From: an uncultured Clostridia bacterium
GTDB lineage: Bacteria > Bacillota > Clostridia > Oscillospirales > CAG-272
DNA length: 44,239 nt
Assembly: GCA_944391815.1 (NCBI GenBank)
Contig: CALXUV010000028.1
Coordinates: forward strand, 1 to 44,239
Direction: 5' to 3'
The translations under genes and the position numbers were made by a program. Shown here piece after piece: positions 26,440 to 33,841 of this stretch (within the stretch, counting starts at the first letter, position 1; every line of letters starts with the position of its first letter). The notes below the pieces were generated by a model. It was not told the DNA's origin. It made no database searches and saw only the letters and a program-made list of their open reading frames with translations.

Positions 26440-27003
26440 TCACATAAGGTTTTCTTCGTTTATTTTTTTGTAAAGGGAAACAAAAGTTTTTCCGTAGCGG
26501 TAGCTTCTGTAAAGTGCGACGGTTTCGTTTTCAAAGTTTTTGTCTTCGTCGCTTTCGGTAATTATAACGGCATTATCCGAAAGTATTCCGGCGTCGCACA
26601 CTCTTTTTAAAGCATCTCCGGCAAGCTTTGCCGCATACGGCGGATCTATAAAAATTATATCGAATTTAGTTTTTCCCGCAAGCTGGGATATTGCCGACTT
26701 ATAATCGGAAGTAATGATTCTCAGTGATTCGGAAAGTTTGGTTTTTTCGGCGTTTTTCTTTATAATTGCGGCGGCGTCACGAGACGAGTCGACCGAAACC
26801 GCACTTGTTGCTCCGCGGCTTAACGCTTCAAGAGCCATCTGACCGCTTCCGGAAAAAAGATCAAGGACACGGCGTCCCTCTATGTCAAACTGTATAGCGC
26901 TGAAAACAGCTTCTTTGACCTTTTCCGAGGTCGGACGTGTAGCGTCACCCGGTAAAGTGAAAAGCCTTGTTCCCTTTGCCTTGCCGGTAATAATTCTCAT
27001 CAT
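26440..27003 (-). CDS. rsmD: 16S rRNA (guanine-966 N2)-methyltransferase
   Basis: A 187-aa Rossmann-fold SAM methyltransferase that modifies G966 of 16S rRNA. It begins MMRIITGKAKG, with TRPTSEKVKEAVFSAI, the SAM loop VLDLFSGSGQMALEALSRGA and the catalytic DIIFIDPPY (family motif DPPY). Its stop lies close enough to coaD that the two are translationally linked. It is the first gene of the three-gene minus-strand operon; the 202-nt gap to uvrC shows no clear terminator. Confidence 0.95.
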   Translation of the reverse strand: MMRIITGKAKGTRLFTLPGDATRPTSEKVKEAVFSAIQFDIEGRRVLDLFSGSGQMALEALSRGATSAVSVDSSRDAAAIIKKNAEKTKLSESLRIITSDYKSAISQLAGKTKFDIIFIDPPYAAKLAGDALKRVCDAGILSDNAVIITESDEDKNFENETVALYRSYRYGKTFVSLYKKINEENLM

Positions 27004-27205
27004 CTGGAATTTCTCCGTTTCATATTCTGAATGTATTTATTATTGTTGTTTTCTGATTTGATTGCTTACTTTAAACTGTGTTTTGAATGTCATTGACTGC
27101 CACTCGGTTCACGAGTTATAGTTGTCTGTGTTTTTGTATGATCGGAAAGCCGTAATGTTTTGACTTTCATTTTTCAGAATTACAGACTGTTTTAAAAATC
27201 AAGCG

Positions 27206-29083
27206 TCAGGAATTGTTTTCACTGTCATTTGCGGAATGGTTTTCTAAGTCTTCATTTGTATCATTGTGAAAAAATCCGTAGATGTTTGAAGCGTCTTTTC
27301 TGTTAATACCTTTTACAGCAAGGAGCTCGTCATAGCTTGCGTTTTTTATTTTTGCGGCACCCTTGAAGTGGGTCAGAAGGATTTTGGCTTTTTCGCTTCC
27401 TATCCCGGGAATATCGGTGAGAACCGATTTTTTCAGAGTTTTGCGTTTGGCTGAGTGCATTCTCGAAACTGTAAAGCGGTGAATTTCTTCCTGTATTCCG
27501 TAAATGAAATTAAACAGTGAGGTGTCTTTTGCGATACTTATCTCGGCGTCCTCGGTGGTCAAAGCCCGTGTTTTATGGAAGCTGTCCTTTACCATGCCGA
27601 AAACCGGTACAGACCAGCCCTCATTTTGCAGTACTTCCTTTACCACCGAAACATGATTTTTTCCGCCGTCAAGCAGGATAAGGTCCGGGAAAACATCCTC
27701 GGTATGTTTCAGCCTCCTTGAAACTGCTTCACGCATTGAGGCGTAGTCATCCTGAATCTCCGTTGACTTTATTTTGTAGATTCTGTAATCTTTTTTGCTG
27801 AATTTACCGTCAACAACAGCGATTTTTCCTGCTGTTATGTTATCACTGCCGAAATTGGAAATATCAAAAGCCTCGATTTTCTGAGGTACGACTTCAAGAC
27901 CGAGAAGAGAAGCGAGTTTAAGAGAGATTTCGTTGGATTTTTCGGAGAAAGTCCGCTGCTTTTCTGCGTACTCCTTTGCATTTTGTCTTGCCACGGCACA
28001 TAGCTTTTTAGCTTCGCCGATCTGAGGAAAAATCAGTTTTACTCTGGCTTTGCATTCCTTTTCGAGGAATTCTTTCAGATCCTCGCACGGTTCGGTGTCA
28101 AGCGGAAAATCAAAAGTGATTTTTTCCGGAATATACTCACGTTTAAGATAGAAGTCACAGAGATAGGCAACGATGCTGCTTTGATCTGCAAGCTGTGACG
28201 GCGGGAAAAAGTCCGTCATTTTATCGGAAATATAGCCGTCACGCACAAAGAATACCGAAAGCGCGGAACCGAGCTGATCGCTGTAAAGAGCAATGACATC
28301 CTTTTCTTCACCCTCCGCACCTACGGCGGTCTGTTTTTCATGGCAGGCGTCAAGAGCGGCAATTCTGTCGCGGATAACAGCGGCGGTTTCAAAGTTCAGT
28401 TCTTCTGCCGCCTTTTCCATTCTGGCAGTAAGTTCTTTTTTTACTGCCCCGAATTCACCGCGCAGAAAGGCAGCGGCTTTTCTGTTGAGATTTTTGTATT
28501 CCTCGGAAGATACGCTTCCGTCACAAGGAGCGGCGCACTGACCGAGTTGTTTGTAAAGACAAGGGCGTTCCTTTCCAATATCACGAGGGAAAACTCTTGA
28601 ACATGAGTGAAGACCGAAAGTTTTTTTGGCGGTTTTCATAAGGGAAAGAGCGATGCTGGTTCCGCTGTACGGACCGAAATATCTGGCACCGTCACTTGTC
28701 CTTTTTCTTGTGAATGACAGAACGGGAAATTCTTTTGAAAGAGTGATTTTCAGATACGGATAATTTCTTCCGTCTTTGAGCTTGATATTAAAGCGTGGAC
28801 TGTGAAGCTTGATCAGCTTGTTTTCAAGCGCAAGTGCTTCAATGTTGGTATCTGTCAGAATGTAATCAAAATCGTTAACAAACGAAAGCATGGCAAGAGT
28901 TTTGGCGGAATGGTTTTTGAGGTCGACAAAGTACGAGGAAACCCGGTTTTTCATAGCTTTTGACTTGCCGACATATATTATTTTCCCGGCTTTGTCTTTC
29001 ATTAGGTAAACACCGGGAGTGAGCGGAAGTTCAGATGCTTTTTTTCTGAGTCTGACAATTATATCATTTTTTTCTGAAGCCAA
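27206..29083 (-). CDS. uvrC: Excinuclease ABC subunit C
   Basis: A 625-aa nuclease that makes both incisions in nucleotide excision repair with UvrA and UvrB. The N-terminal GIY-YIG domain shows GVYLMKDKAGKIIYVGK. A Cys-containing segment (CLYKQLGQCAAPCDG), the UVR motif (AAEELNFETAAVIRDRI), the RNase-H-like endonuclease region (IEAFDISNFGSDNITAG, LILLDGGKNHV) and C-terminal helix-hairpin-helix repeats (LTDIPGIGSEKA, LLAVKGINRKDA) follow in order. I chose TTG 29083 because AGGAGG lies seven nt upstream at 29091-29096; the ATG at 29122 would put that site inside the gene. It lies downstream of the Crh-like HPr gene. Confidence 0.95.
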   Translation of the reverse strand: MASEKNDIIVRLRKKASELPLTPGVYLMKDKAGKIIYVGKSKAMKNRVSSYFVDLKNHSAKTLAMLSFVNDFDYILTDTNIEALALENKLIKLHSPRFNIKLKDGRNYPYLKITLSKEFPVLSFTRKRTSDGARYFGPYSGTSIALSLMKTAKKTFGLHSCSRVFPRDIGKERPCLYKQLGQCAAPCDGSVSSEEYKNLNRKAAAFLRGEFGAVKKELTARMEKAAEELNFETAAVIRDRIAALDACHEKQTAVGAEGEEKDVIALYSDQLGSALSVFFVRDGYISDKMTDFFPPSQLADQSSIVAYLCDFYLKREYIPEKITFDFPLDTEPCEDLKEFLEKECKARVKLIFPQIGEAKKLCAVARQNAKEYAEKQRTFSEKSNEISLKLASLLGLEVVPQKIEAFDISNFGSDNITAGKIAVVDGKFSKKDYRIYKIKSTEIQDDYASMREAVSRRLKHTEDVFPDLILLDGGKNHVSVVKEVLQNEGWSVPVFGMVKDSFHKTRALTTEDAEISIAKDTSLFNFIYGIQEEIHRFTVSRMHSAKRKTLKKSVLTDIPGIGSEKAKILLTHFKGAAKIKNASYDELLAVKGINRKDASNIYGFFHNDTNEDLENHSANDSENNS

Positions 29084-29106
29084 GTAAAAACCTCCTGAAT
29101 GTAAGC

Positions 29107-29153
29107 GGAAAAGAAAAAACAAAAGCAGAACGCCGTTATGGCGACCTGCTTTT
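29107..29153 (-). terminator. Terminator between the HPr-like gene and uvrC
   Basis: On the minus strand, AAAAGCAG and CTGCTTTT close an inner GCC/GGC-type helix, followed by TTGTTTTTTCTTTT. Some read-through into uvrC is likely because no obvious uvrC promoter follows. Confidence 0.7.
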
Positions 29154-29225
29154 CCGTTTTGATTTTACGGGTGCGCAGAAACGGCTTGCAATCAACCGAG
29201 AAAGTCCGGATGCGCACGGCTGAAA

Positions 29226-29486
29226 TCAGTCAGAAAAACCCTTTTCGATGAGCTCAGCGAGTTTATTTACTGCCTCTTCGGCATCGGATCCCTCAGCGGT
29301 AAGAATAATATTCATATCTTTTTTCGCTCCGAGAGAAATCACACCGAGCAAACTTTTGGCATTTGCCTTGCGGTCCTCGGTTTCTATCCAAATAGAACTT
29401 TTGAAAGAATTAGCTATCTGAACGAGCTGCGGAGCATTGGAAGCGTTAAGTCCCATAGTGTTTGTTATAGTAATCTCACGTGTCAT
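29226..29486 (-). CDS. Crh-like HPr paralogue lacking the active-site histidine
   Basis: An 86-aa HPr-fold protein. In HPr the loop GLHARPA carries His15, the phosphate acceptor from enzyme I; here it reads GLNASNA, so His is Asn (residue 14) and the conserved Arg is Ser. The regulatory serine is kept: AKSLLGVISLGAK gives Ser45, equivalent to HPr Ser46, the target of HPr kinase. This is the logic of Bacillus Crh, where position 15 is Gln. It therefore should not carry sugar-transport phosphate but could act with CcpA in carbon control; that is inference, as hprK and ccpA are not in the window. GGAGG precedes ATG 29486. It has its own promoter and terminator. Confidence 0.88.
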   Translation of the reverse strand: MTREITITNTMGLNASNAPQLVQIANSFKSSIWIETEDRKANAKSLLGVISLGAKKDMNIILTAEGSDAEEAVNKLAELIEKGFSD

Positions 29487-29534
29487 AGTATACCTCCGTG
29501 CGCCAATATGGCAATATAGTACTATTTCAATAAT

Positions 29535-29575
29535 ATTATATCAAACAACTCGGTAAAAATCAAGTAATTTACCGA
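29535..29575 (-). promoter_or_regulatory. Promoter and possible operator of the Crh-like gene
   Basis: On the minus strand, TTGATT (29563-29558), a 17-nt spacer, and TATAAT (29540-29535). An inverted repeat TCGGTAAA-N10-TTTACCGA (29550-29575) straddles the -35 box and could bind a regulator. The remaining sequence up to 29825 is AT-rich, with nothing recognisable. Confidence 0.65.
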
Positions 29576-29825
29576 AAAAATAAAAAATTGTATCAATTGT
29601 ATAAAACATCAATCTATGTAGATATTTATTTATAAGTTATGTGAAATCACGACAGCATTAATTATCCGATTCAGGACAAAATACCTGTATTTTTGCAAAA
29701 AAATGCAAAATAAGGAAAGTTGTTTCAATTTTAAGAAAAAAGTCAGGTGAGGTTTTTTAATAAATGCGGAAAGACAACAGCAAAACAAGCTTCTTTTCCC
29801 AACGAAAAGCTGTAAGAAAAAACAC

Positions 29826-29854
29826 TTGACAAAACCGTACTAAAAGAGTATAAT
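29826..29854 (+). promoter_or_regulatory. Consensus promoter of the valS T-box transcript
   Basis: TTGACA (29826-29831), a 17-nt spacer, and TATAAT (29849-29854), a perfect sigma-A consensus. The transcript should start near 29861. Confidence 0.85.
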
Positions 29855-29860
29855 GAACTT

Positions 29861-30081
29861 AATGGCTGAGAAACGGAAGAGTAAGACGGTAAAAGCGCAG
29901 CAGAGAGTGGGGAAAGGTGAAAGCCCATACGAAATAACGTCTGAATGTCGCCGCCGAGCCGGTATCCGGGAGGATACCCGTATGTCTGCGTTAAAGAGTT
30001 TGAGTGCACCGACTGAGTCGGTGAATTCGGGTGGTAACACGGCGTCCGGTCGTCCCGTATATGGGGCGGCTTTATTTTTTT
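29861..30081 (+). promoter_or_regulatory. T-box riboswitch of valS
   Basis: A leader RNA that reads tRNA charging. AGAGAGTGGGG and GGTGAAAGCCCA form the distal part of Stem I. GTC at 29939-29941 (in AACGTCTGAATG) is my best specifier codon and encodes Val. GGGTGGTAACACGG (30029-30042) is the T-box sequence; its TGGT bulge would pair with the 3' ACCA of uncharged tRNA-Val. The competing terminator is GTCGTCCC/GGGGCGGC followed by TTTATTTTTTT (30049-30081). Uncharged tRNA-Val should favour the antiterminator and allow valS transcription. The exact 5' end is estimated. Confidence 0.88.
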
Positions 30082-30215
30082 GCCGGAAGTTGTTCTACGC
30101 AGTTCGGACAATGACATTTGGTTGCTTCCATATTGCTTAAATCTATGACGGTGCCGCAAATACTATGTCAAACTTTACACCTTTACACGGCATAATCCTT
30201 TTAACCATTCATTTT

Positions 30216-30245
30216 TTGACGTCTGTTTAAACTTTATTTTACAAT
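30216..30245 (+). promoter_or_regulatory. Possible second valS promoter downstream of the T-box
   Basis: TTGACG (30216-30221), an 18-nt spacer, and TACAAT (30240-30245), in the 217-nt stretch between the T-box terminator and the valS start. If active it would give T-box-independent basal valS expression. Confidence 0.4.
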
Positions 30246-30298
30246 CTGCAATTCAAAAATCTCTTAAAATATACGATAATTCAGGAAAGGAAAACATA

Positions 30299-32923
30299 AT
30301 GAGAAAAGAACTTCCCAAGACTTATTCTCCGGCTGATACAGAAGACAGGCTGTATTCACTATGGTGTGAAAAAGGTTATTTTACGCCGGATACCAAAAAC
30401 GATATAAAAAAGGGTAAAAAACCTTTTACGATAGTCATTCCTCCGCCGAACGTTACCGGACAGCTCCATATGGGACACGCACTTGACGAAACTCTTCAGG
30501 ACATTCTGATAAGATATAAAAGAATGCAGGGATATTCTGCGCTCTGGGTTCCGGGAACAGACCATGCCGGTATTGCCACTCAGATAAAAGTTGAGGAAAA
30601 TTTAAGGGTAAACGAAGGGCTGACAAGATATGATCTCGGAAGAGAAAAATTCACCGAGAGAGTGTGGGACTGGAAGAATAAGTACGGTGCGAGAATAATA
30701 AGCCAGCTGAAAAAACTCGGCGCATCCTGCGACTGGACAAGAGAACGGTTTACCATGGACGAAGGATGTTCCAAAGCTGTTCGTGAGGTGTTTGTAAACC
30801 TGTACGAAAAAGGCCTTATTTACAGAGGAAACAGGATAATCAACTGGTGTCCGCACTGTATAACCGCTCTTTCCGATGCGGAAGTCGAATATCAGGAGCA
30901 GGACGGATATTTCTGGCACATCAGATATCAGGTAAAAGACAGTGACCGCTATATCGTGGTGGCAACAACCCGTCCGGAAACCATGCTCGGCGACACTGCG
31001 GTTGCGGTTCATCCGGAGGACGAAAGATACAGAGAGCTTGTAGGCAAAACCCTGATACTCCCGCTTGTTAACAGGGAGATACCGGTTATTGCGGATGAAT
31101 ATGTTGACAGAGAGTTCGGTACCGGATGCGTAAAGATAACTCCGGCGCACGACCCGAACGACTTTGAAGTGGGAAAACGTCACGGTCTTGCTCAGATAAA
31201 AGTGCTAACTGATGACGCAAAAATAAGCTACGAGTGCAAATATAAAGGTCTTGACAGATACGAGGCAAGAAAAGCCATGGTAAAAGACCTTGAAGAAGGC
31301 GGCTATCTTGTAAAAACCGAGCCGCATAAGCATAATGTCGGAACCTGCTACCGCTGCAAGACAACGGTGGAACCGATCACATCCGACCAGTGGTTTGTAA
31401 AGATGAAGCCTCTTGCCGAACCTGCTCTTGAGGTTGTTAAAAACAGAACGGTAAAATTTGAGCCGGACAGATTTTCAAAGATTTACACAAACTGGATGGA
31501 AAACGTTCTTGACTGGTGTATTTCAAGACAGCTGTGGTGGGGACACAGAATACCGGCGTTTTACTGCGAAAAATGCGGCGAAATGACGGTGTCGAAAGAG
31601 GATATCACGGTTTGTCCGAAATGCGGCGGCAAGGTAAAACAGGACAGCGATGTTCTTGACACTTGGTTTTCATCTGCACTCTGGCCCTTTTCGACGCTTG
31701 GATGGCCGGAAAAAACGGAAGATCTGGGATATTATTACCCCACAAGCGTGCTTGTAACCGGATACGATATAATCTTTTTCTGGGTTGCCCGTATGATATT
31801 TTCCGGTATGGAGCATATGAAAAAAGAACCGTTTGGCACGGTGTTCATTCACGGTCTGGTAAGGGATGCCCAGGGCAGAAAGATGTCAAAATCTCTCGGC
31901 AACGGAATCGATCCTCTCGAAATTATCGATAAATACGGGGCGGACGCACTTCGCTTTGCGCTTGCGACCGGAAACTCGCCCGGAAACGACATGAGATTTT
32001 CCGACGAAAAAATAGAGTCTGCGAGAAACTTCAATAATAAGATCTGGAACGCAGCGAGATTCGTAATGATGAAGCTCGATGAAGATATATCCTTCGGACT
32101 TCCCGATGAAAATGATCTCGAACTTGAAGACAAATGGATCGTTTCAAAATTCAACAGACTCACAAAAGAAGTAAGTGAAAATCTCGATAAATACGAACTC
32201 GGAGTGGCGCTGGCCAAACTTTACGACTTTATTTGGGATGTATTCTGTGACTGGTATATAGAGCTTGTAAAACAGAGGCTCGGCAATGGCGATAAAACTG
32301 CAATGAAAGTTATATCGTATGTTTTCAGTTGTACAATGCAGCTGCTTCATCCGTTTATGCCGTTTATCACAGAAGAAATCTGGCAGACCTTGCCGCACGA
32401 TGGAGAAAGCATAGTTATAAGCAGTTATCCGACTTATGACAGCAGACTGAATTTTGAGGCGGAAGAAGCAAGACTTGAAAAGATAATAACTGCAATAAAA
32501 GCAGTAAGAAACCGCAGAGCGGAAATGAATGTTCCGCCGTCCCAGAAAGCGAAAATGTTGATTGTAACCGCACAAAGGGACGTTTTCAGTGAAAAAAGCA
32601 AAGACTTTTTCCTGCGCCTTGCTTCGGCAAGTGAGGTAGAGACATCGGAAAGCGGAGAGCTTGTAAATTCTGTCCGTATAGTAACCGATGGAGCAGTTAT
32701 ATTCATACCGCTTTCGGAAATAGTCGACACCGAAAAGGAAAAGACAAGACTGAACGCAGAACTAAAAAAACTCGACGTAGAGATAGCGAGACTAAGCGCA
32801 AAACTTTCAAATGAAGGATTTGTTTCAAAAGCACCTGCGGCCGTCGTGGGAGCGGAAAAAGAAAAACTGAAAAAGTATACCGAAATGAAGGAAAAAACCG
32901 AGGCGGCTCTCAGGGCACTTTGA
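30299..32923 (+). CDS. valS: Valyl-tRNA synthetase
   Basis: An 874-aa class I aminoacyl-tRNA synthetase that charges tRNA-Val. The HIGH-type motif is [14 protein letters not shown] (~residues 46-59) and the KMSKS loop is [14 protein letters not shown] (~528). The editing domain between them has [17 protein letters not shown], and a zinc-ribbon-like segment [12 protein letters not shown]...CPKCGG precedes the second Rossmann half. The anticodon-binding domain is followed by the C-terminal coiled coil ([17 protein letters not shown]), which is characteristic of ValRS. A ribosome site AGGAAAGGA precedes ATG 30299. Expression is controlled by the upstream T-box, matching the enzyme's identity. 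It stands alone before a terminator. Confidence 0.97.
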   Translation: MRKELPKTYSPADTEDRLYSLWCEKGYFTPDTKNDIKKGKKPFTIVIPPPNVTGQLHMGHALDETLQDILIRYKRMQGYSALWVPGTDHAGIATQIKVEENLRVNEGLTRYDLGREKFTERVWDWKNKYGARIISQLKKLGASCDWTRERFTMDEGCSKAVREVFVNLYEKGLIYRGNRIINWCPHCITALSDAEVEYQEQDGYFWHIRYQVKDSDRYIVVATTRPETMLGDTAVAVHPEDERYRELVGKTLILPLVNREIPVIADEYVDREFGTGCVKITPAHDPNDFEVGKRHGLAQIKVLTDDAKISYECKYKGLDRYEARKAMVKDLEEGGYLVKTEPHKHNVGTCYRCKTTVEPITSDQWFVKMKPLAEPALEVVKNRTVKFEPDRFSKIYTNWMENVLDWCISRQLWWGHRIPAFYCEKCGEMTVSKEDITVCPKCGGKVKQDSDVLDTWFSSALWPFSTLGWPEKTEDLGYYYPTSVLVTGYDIIFFWVARMIFSGMEHMKKEPFGTVFIHGLVRDAQGRKMSKSLGNGIDPLEIIDKYGADALRFALATGNSPGNDMRFSDEKIESARNFNNKIWNAARFVMMKLDEDISFGLPDENDLELEDKWIVSKFNRLTKEVSENLDKYELGVALAKLYDFIWDVFCDWYIELVKQRLGNGDKTAMKVISYVFSCTMQLLHPFMPFITEEIWQTLPHDGESIVISSYPTYDSRLNFEAEEARLEKIITAIKAVRNRRAEMNVPPSQKAKMLIVTAQRDVFSEKSKDFFLRLASASEVETSESGELVNSVRIVTDGAVIFIPLSEIVDTEKEKTRLNAELKKLDVEIARLSAKLSNEGFVSKAPAAVVGAEKEKLKKYTEMKEKTEAALRAL

Positions 32924-32961
32924 TTCTGTTTACAAAGCAGTTAACAAGATTCGTAACAATT

Positions 32962-33003
32962 AAAAAAACAAGATCAAATACTGAATTGATCTTGTTTTTT
33001 TGT
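32962..33003. terminator. Bidirectional intrinsic terminator after valS
   Basis: AAAAAAACAAGATCAA pairs with TTGATCTTGTTTTTTT; both strands end in T-runs. It lies between valS and the converging XRE-membrane pair. Confidence 0.88.
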
Positions 33004-33055
33004 TTTGCCGGCAATTTGTCCGGCAGTTTTCAGTGAATTAAAACAACAGTTTTTT

Positions 33056-33409
33056 TCACCGAATCAAGCTTTGCTTTAACTCTGCAATGAAACAGTTTGA
33101 ATGGATATGGAAATTTTCTGAACTTAAAGCTACGGTTGGATTCAGCTCATTGTTATAATAGCGGTTCTTTTGAAACTCAGTCATTTCGTCGCTTTCTCTG
33201 AAACAGATTTCACCGTACAGGATAAAAGCAATACCGATAATTGCACATAGCGTTCCTACTAAAATGTCAAGAAAACTGAATGTTGACACGGTAAAAAATC
33301 TGACTATGCCGTTTATGAGAGAGTGAACGATAAACAGAAAAGTAGCCAAAATCATAGTTTTTCTGAAAGCGTTCGAGCGTCCTGCTTCAATTCTTTCGTC
33401 GTAAAACAT
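33056..33409 (-). CDS. Small two-span membrane protein paired with an XRE regulator
   Basis: A 117-aa protein with two hydrophobic segments (MILATFLFIVHSLINGIV and ILVGTLCAIIGIAFILYG) joined by a short loop, a charged N-terminus (MFYDERIEAGRSNAFRK) and a ~50-residue polar tail. I do not recognise a named family; it resembles the small membrane proteins often encoded after XRE repressors in Firmicutes. The start is ATG 33409, one nt after the regulator's stop, with the ribosome site GGAGGAA formed by the regulator's last codons, so the two are translationally coupled. Longer in-frame starts lie inside the regulator gene. Confidence 0.65.
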   Translation of the reverse strand: MFYDERIEAGRSNAFRKTMILATFLFIVHSLINGIVRFFTVSTFSFLDILVGTLCAIIGIAFILYGEICFRESDEMTEFQKNRYYNNELNPTVALSSENFHIHSNCFIAELKQSLIR

Positions 33410-33410
33410 A

Positions 33411-33602
33411 TTATTCCTCCCAGAAAAGTTCATCGAGTGTGCTTCCAAGCACATGGCAAATTCTCAGGCACAGAGCAAGAGTGGGATTATATTCTCCGTT
33501 TTCTATCATGTTGATAGTCTGGCGTGCAACCCCGACTTTTTTGGCGAGCTCTTCCTGAGAAAGGCGGAGGAGTAATCTTTTTTGTCTTAATTTATCTTTC
33601 AT
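33411..33602 (-). CDS. XRE-family helix-turn-helix regulator
   Basis: A 63-aa DNA-binding protein consisting of a single HTH_3 domain: RLSQEELAKKVGVARQTINM (residues ~14-33), ENGEYNPTLALCLRICHVL, and ending LDELFWEE. This is the short YozG/Cro-like type. The start is ATG 33602, preceded by GGGGGAAG; the longer frame to 33785 has no ribosome site and crosses the promoter. Two palindromes overlapping its promoter suggest autoregulation. The coupled downstream gene encodes a membrane protein of unknown function. Confidence 0.88.
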   Translation of the reverse strand: MKDKLRQKRLLLRLSQEELAKKVGVARQTINMIENGEYNPTLALCLRICHVLGSTLDELFWEE

Positions 33603-33636
33603 ATTACTTCCCCCCCTGAGTTGTTTTTGTGACTTA

Positions 33637-33677
33637 ATTATATGACATATTTTTGTGAATGTCAAGTATATTTGACA
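33637..33677 (-). promoter_or_regulatory. Palindromic promoter-operator of the XRE-membrane operon
   Basis: On the minus strand, TTGACA (33665-33660), a 17-nt spacer, and TATAAT (33642-33637): perfect consensus. Two inverted repeats overlap it: TGTCAA-N6-TTGACA (33660-33677), which includes the -35 box, and TGACAT-N10-ATGTCA (33643-33664), which fills the spacer. Three TGTCA half-sites in about 35 bp fit a dimeric repressor. Confidence 0.75.
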
Positions 33678-33841
33678 AAATACAGTTGAAAGCCCGGATT
33701 TGAAACCCAATACGGAAAACAAGCATTCAGAGGCAAGCCGGATAACAGTACGGAAAAAGTGAGCACATTTGACCTTGGATATCATAAAAACAAATATTCA
33801 CGAATAGAATGTTTCAGATAAAGAATAGGAAGGTGCTCGTT

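Noticed and set aside
29743-30159. 138-aa minus-strand reading frame across the valS leader
   Set aside because: The region is explained by the T-box RNA on the plus strand.
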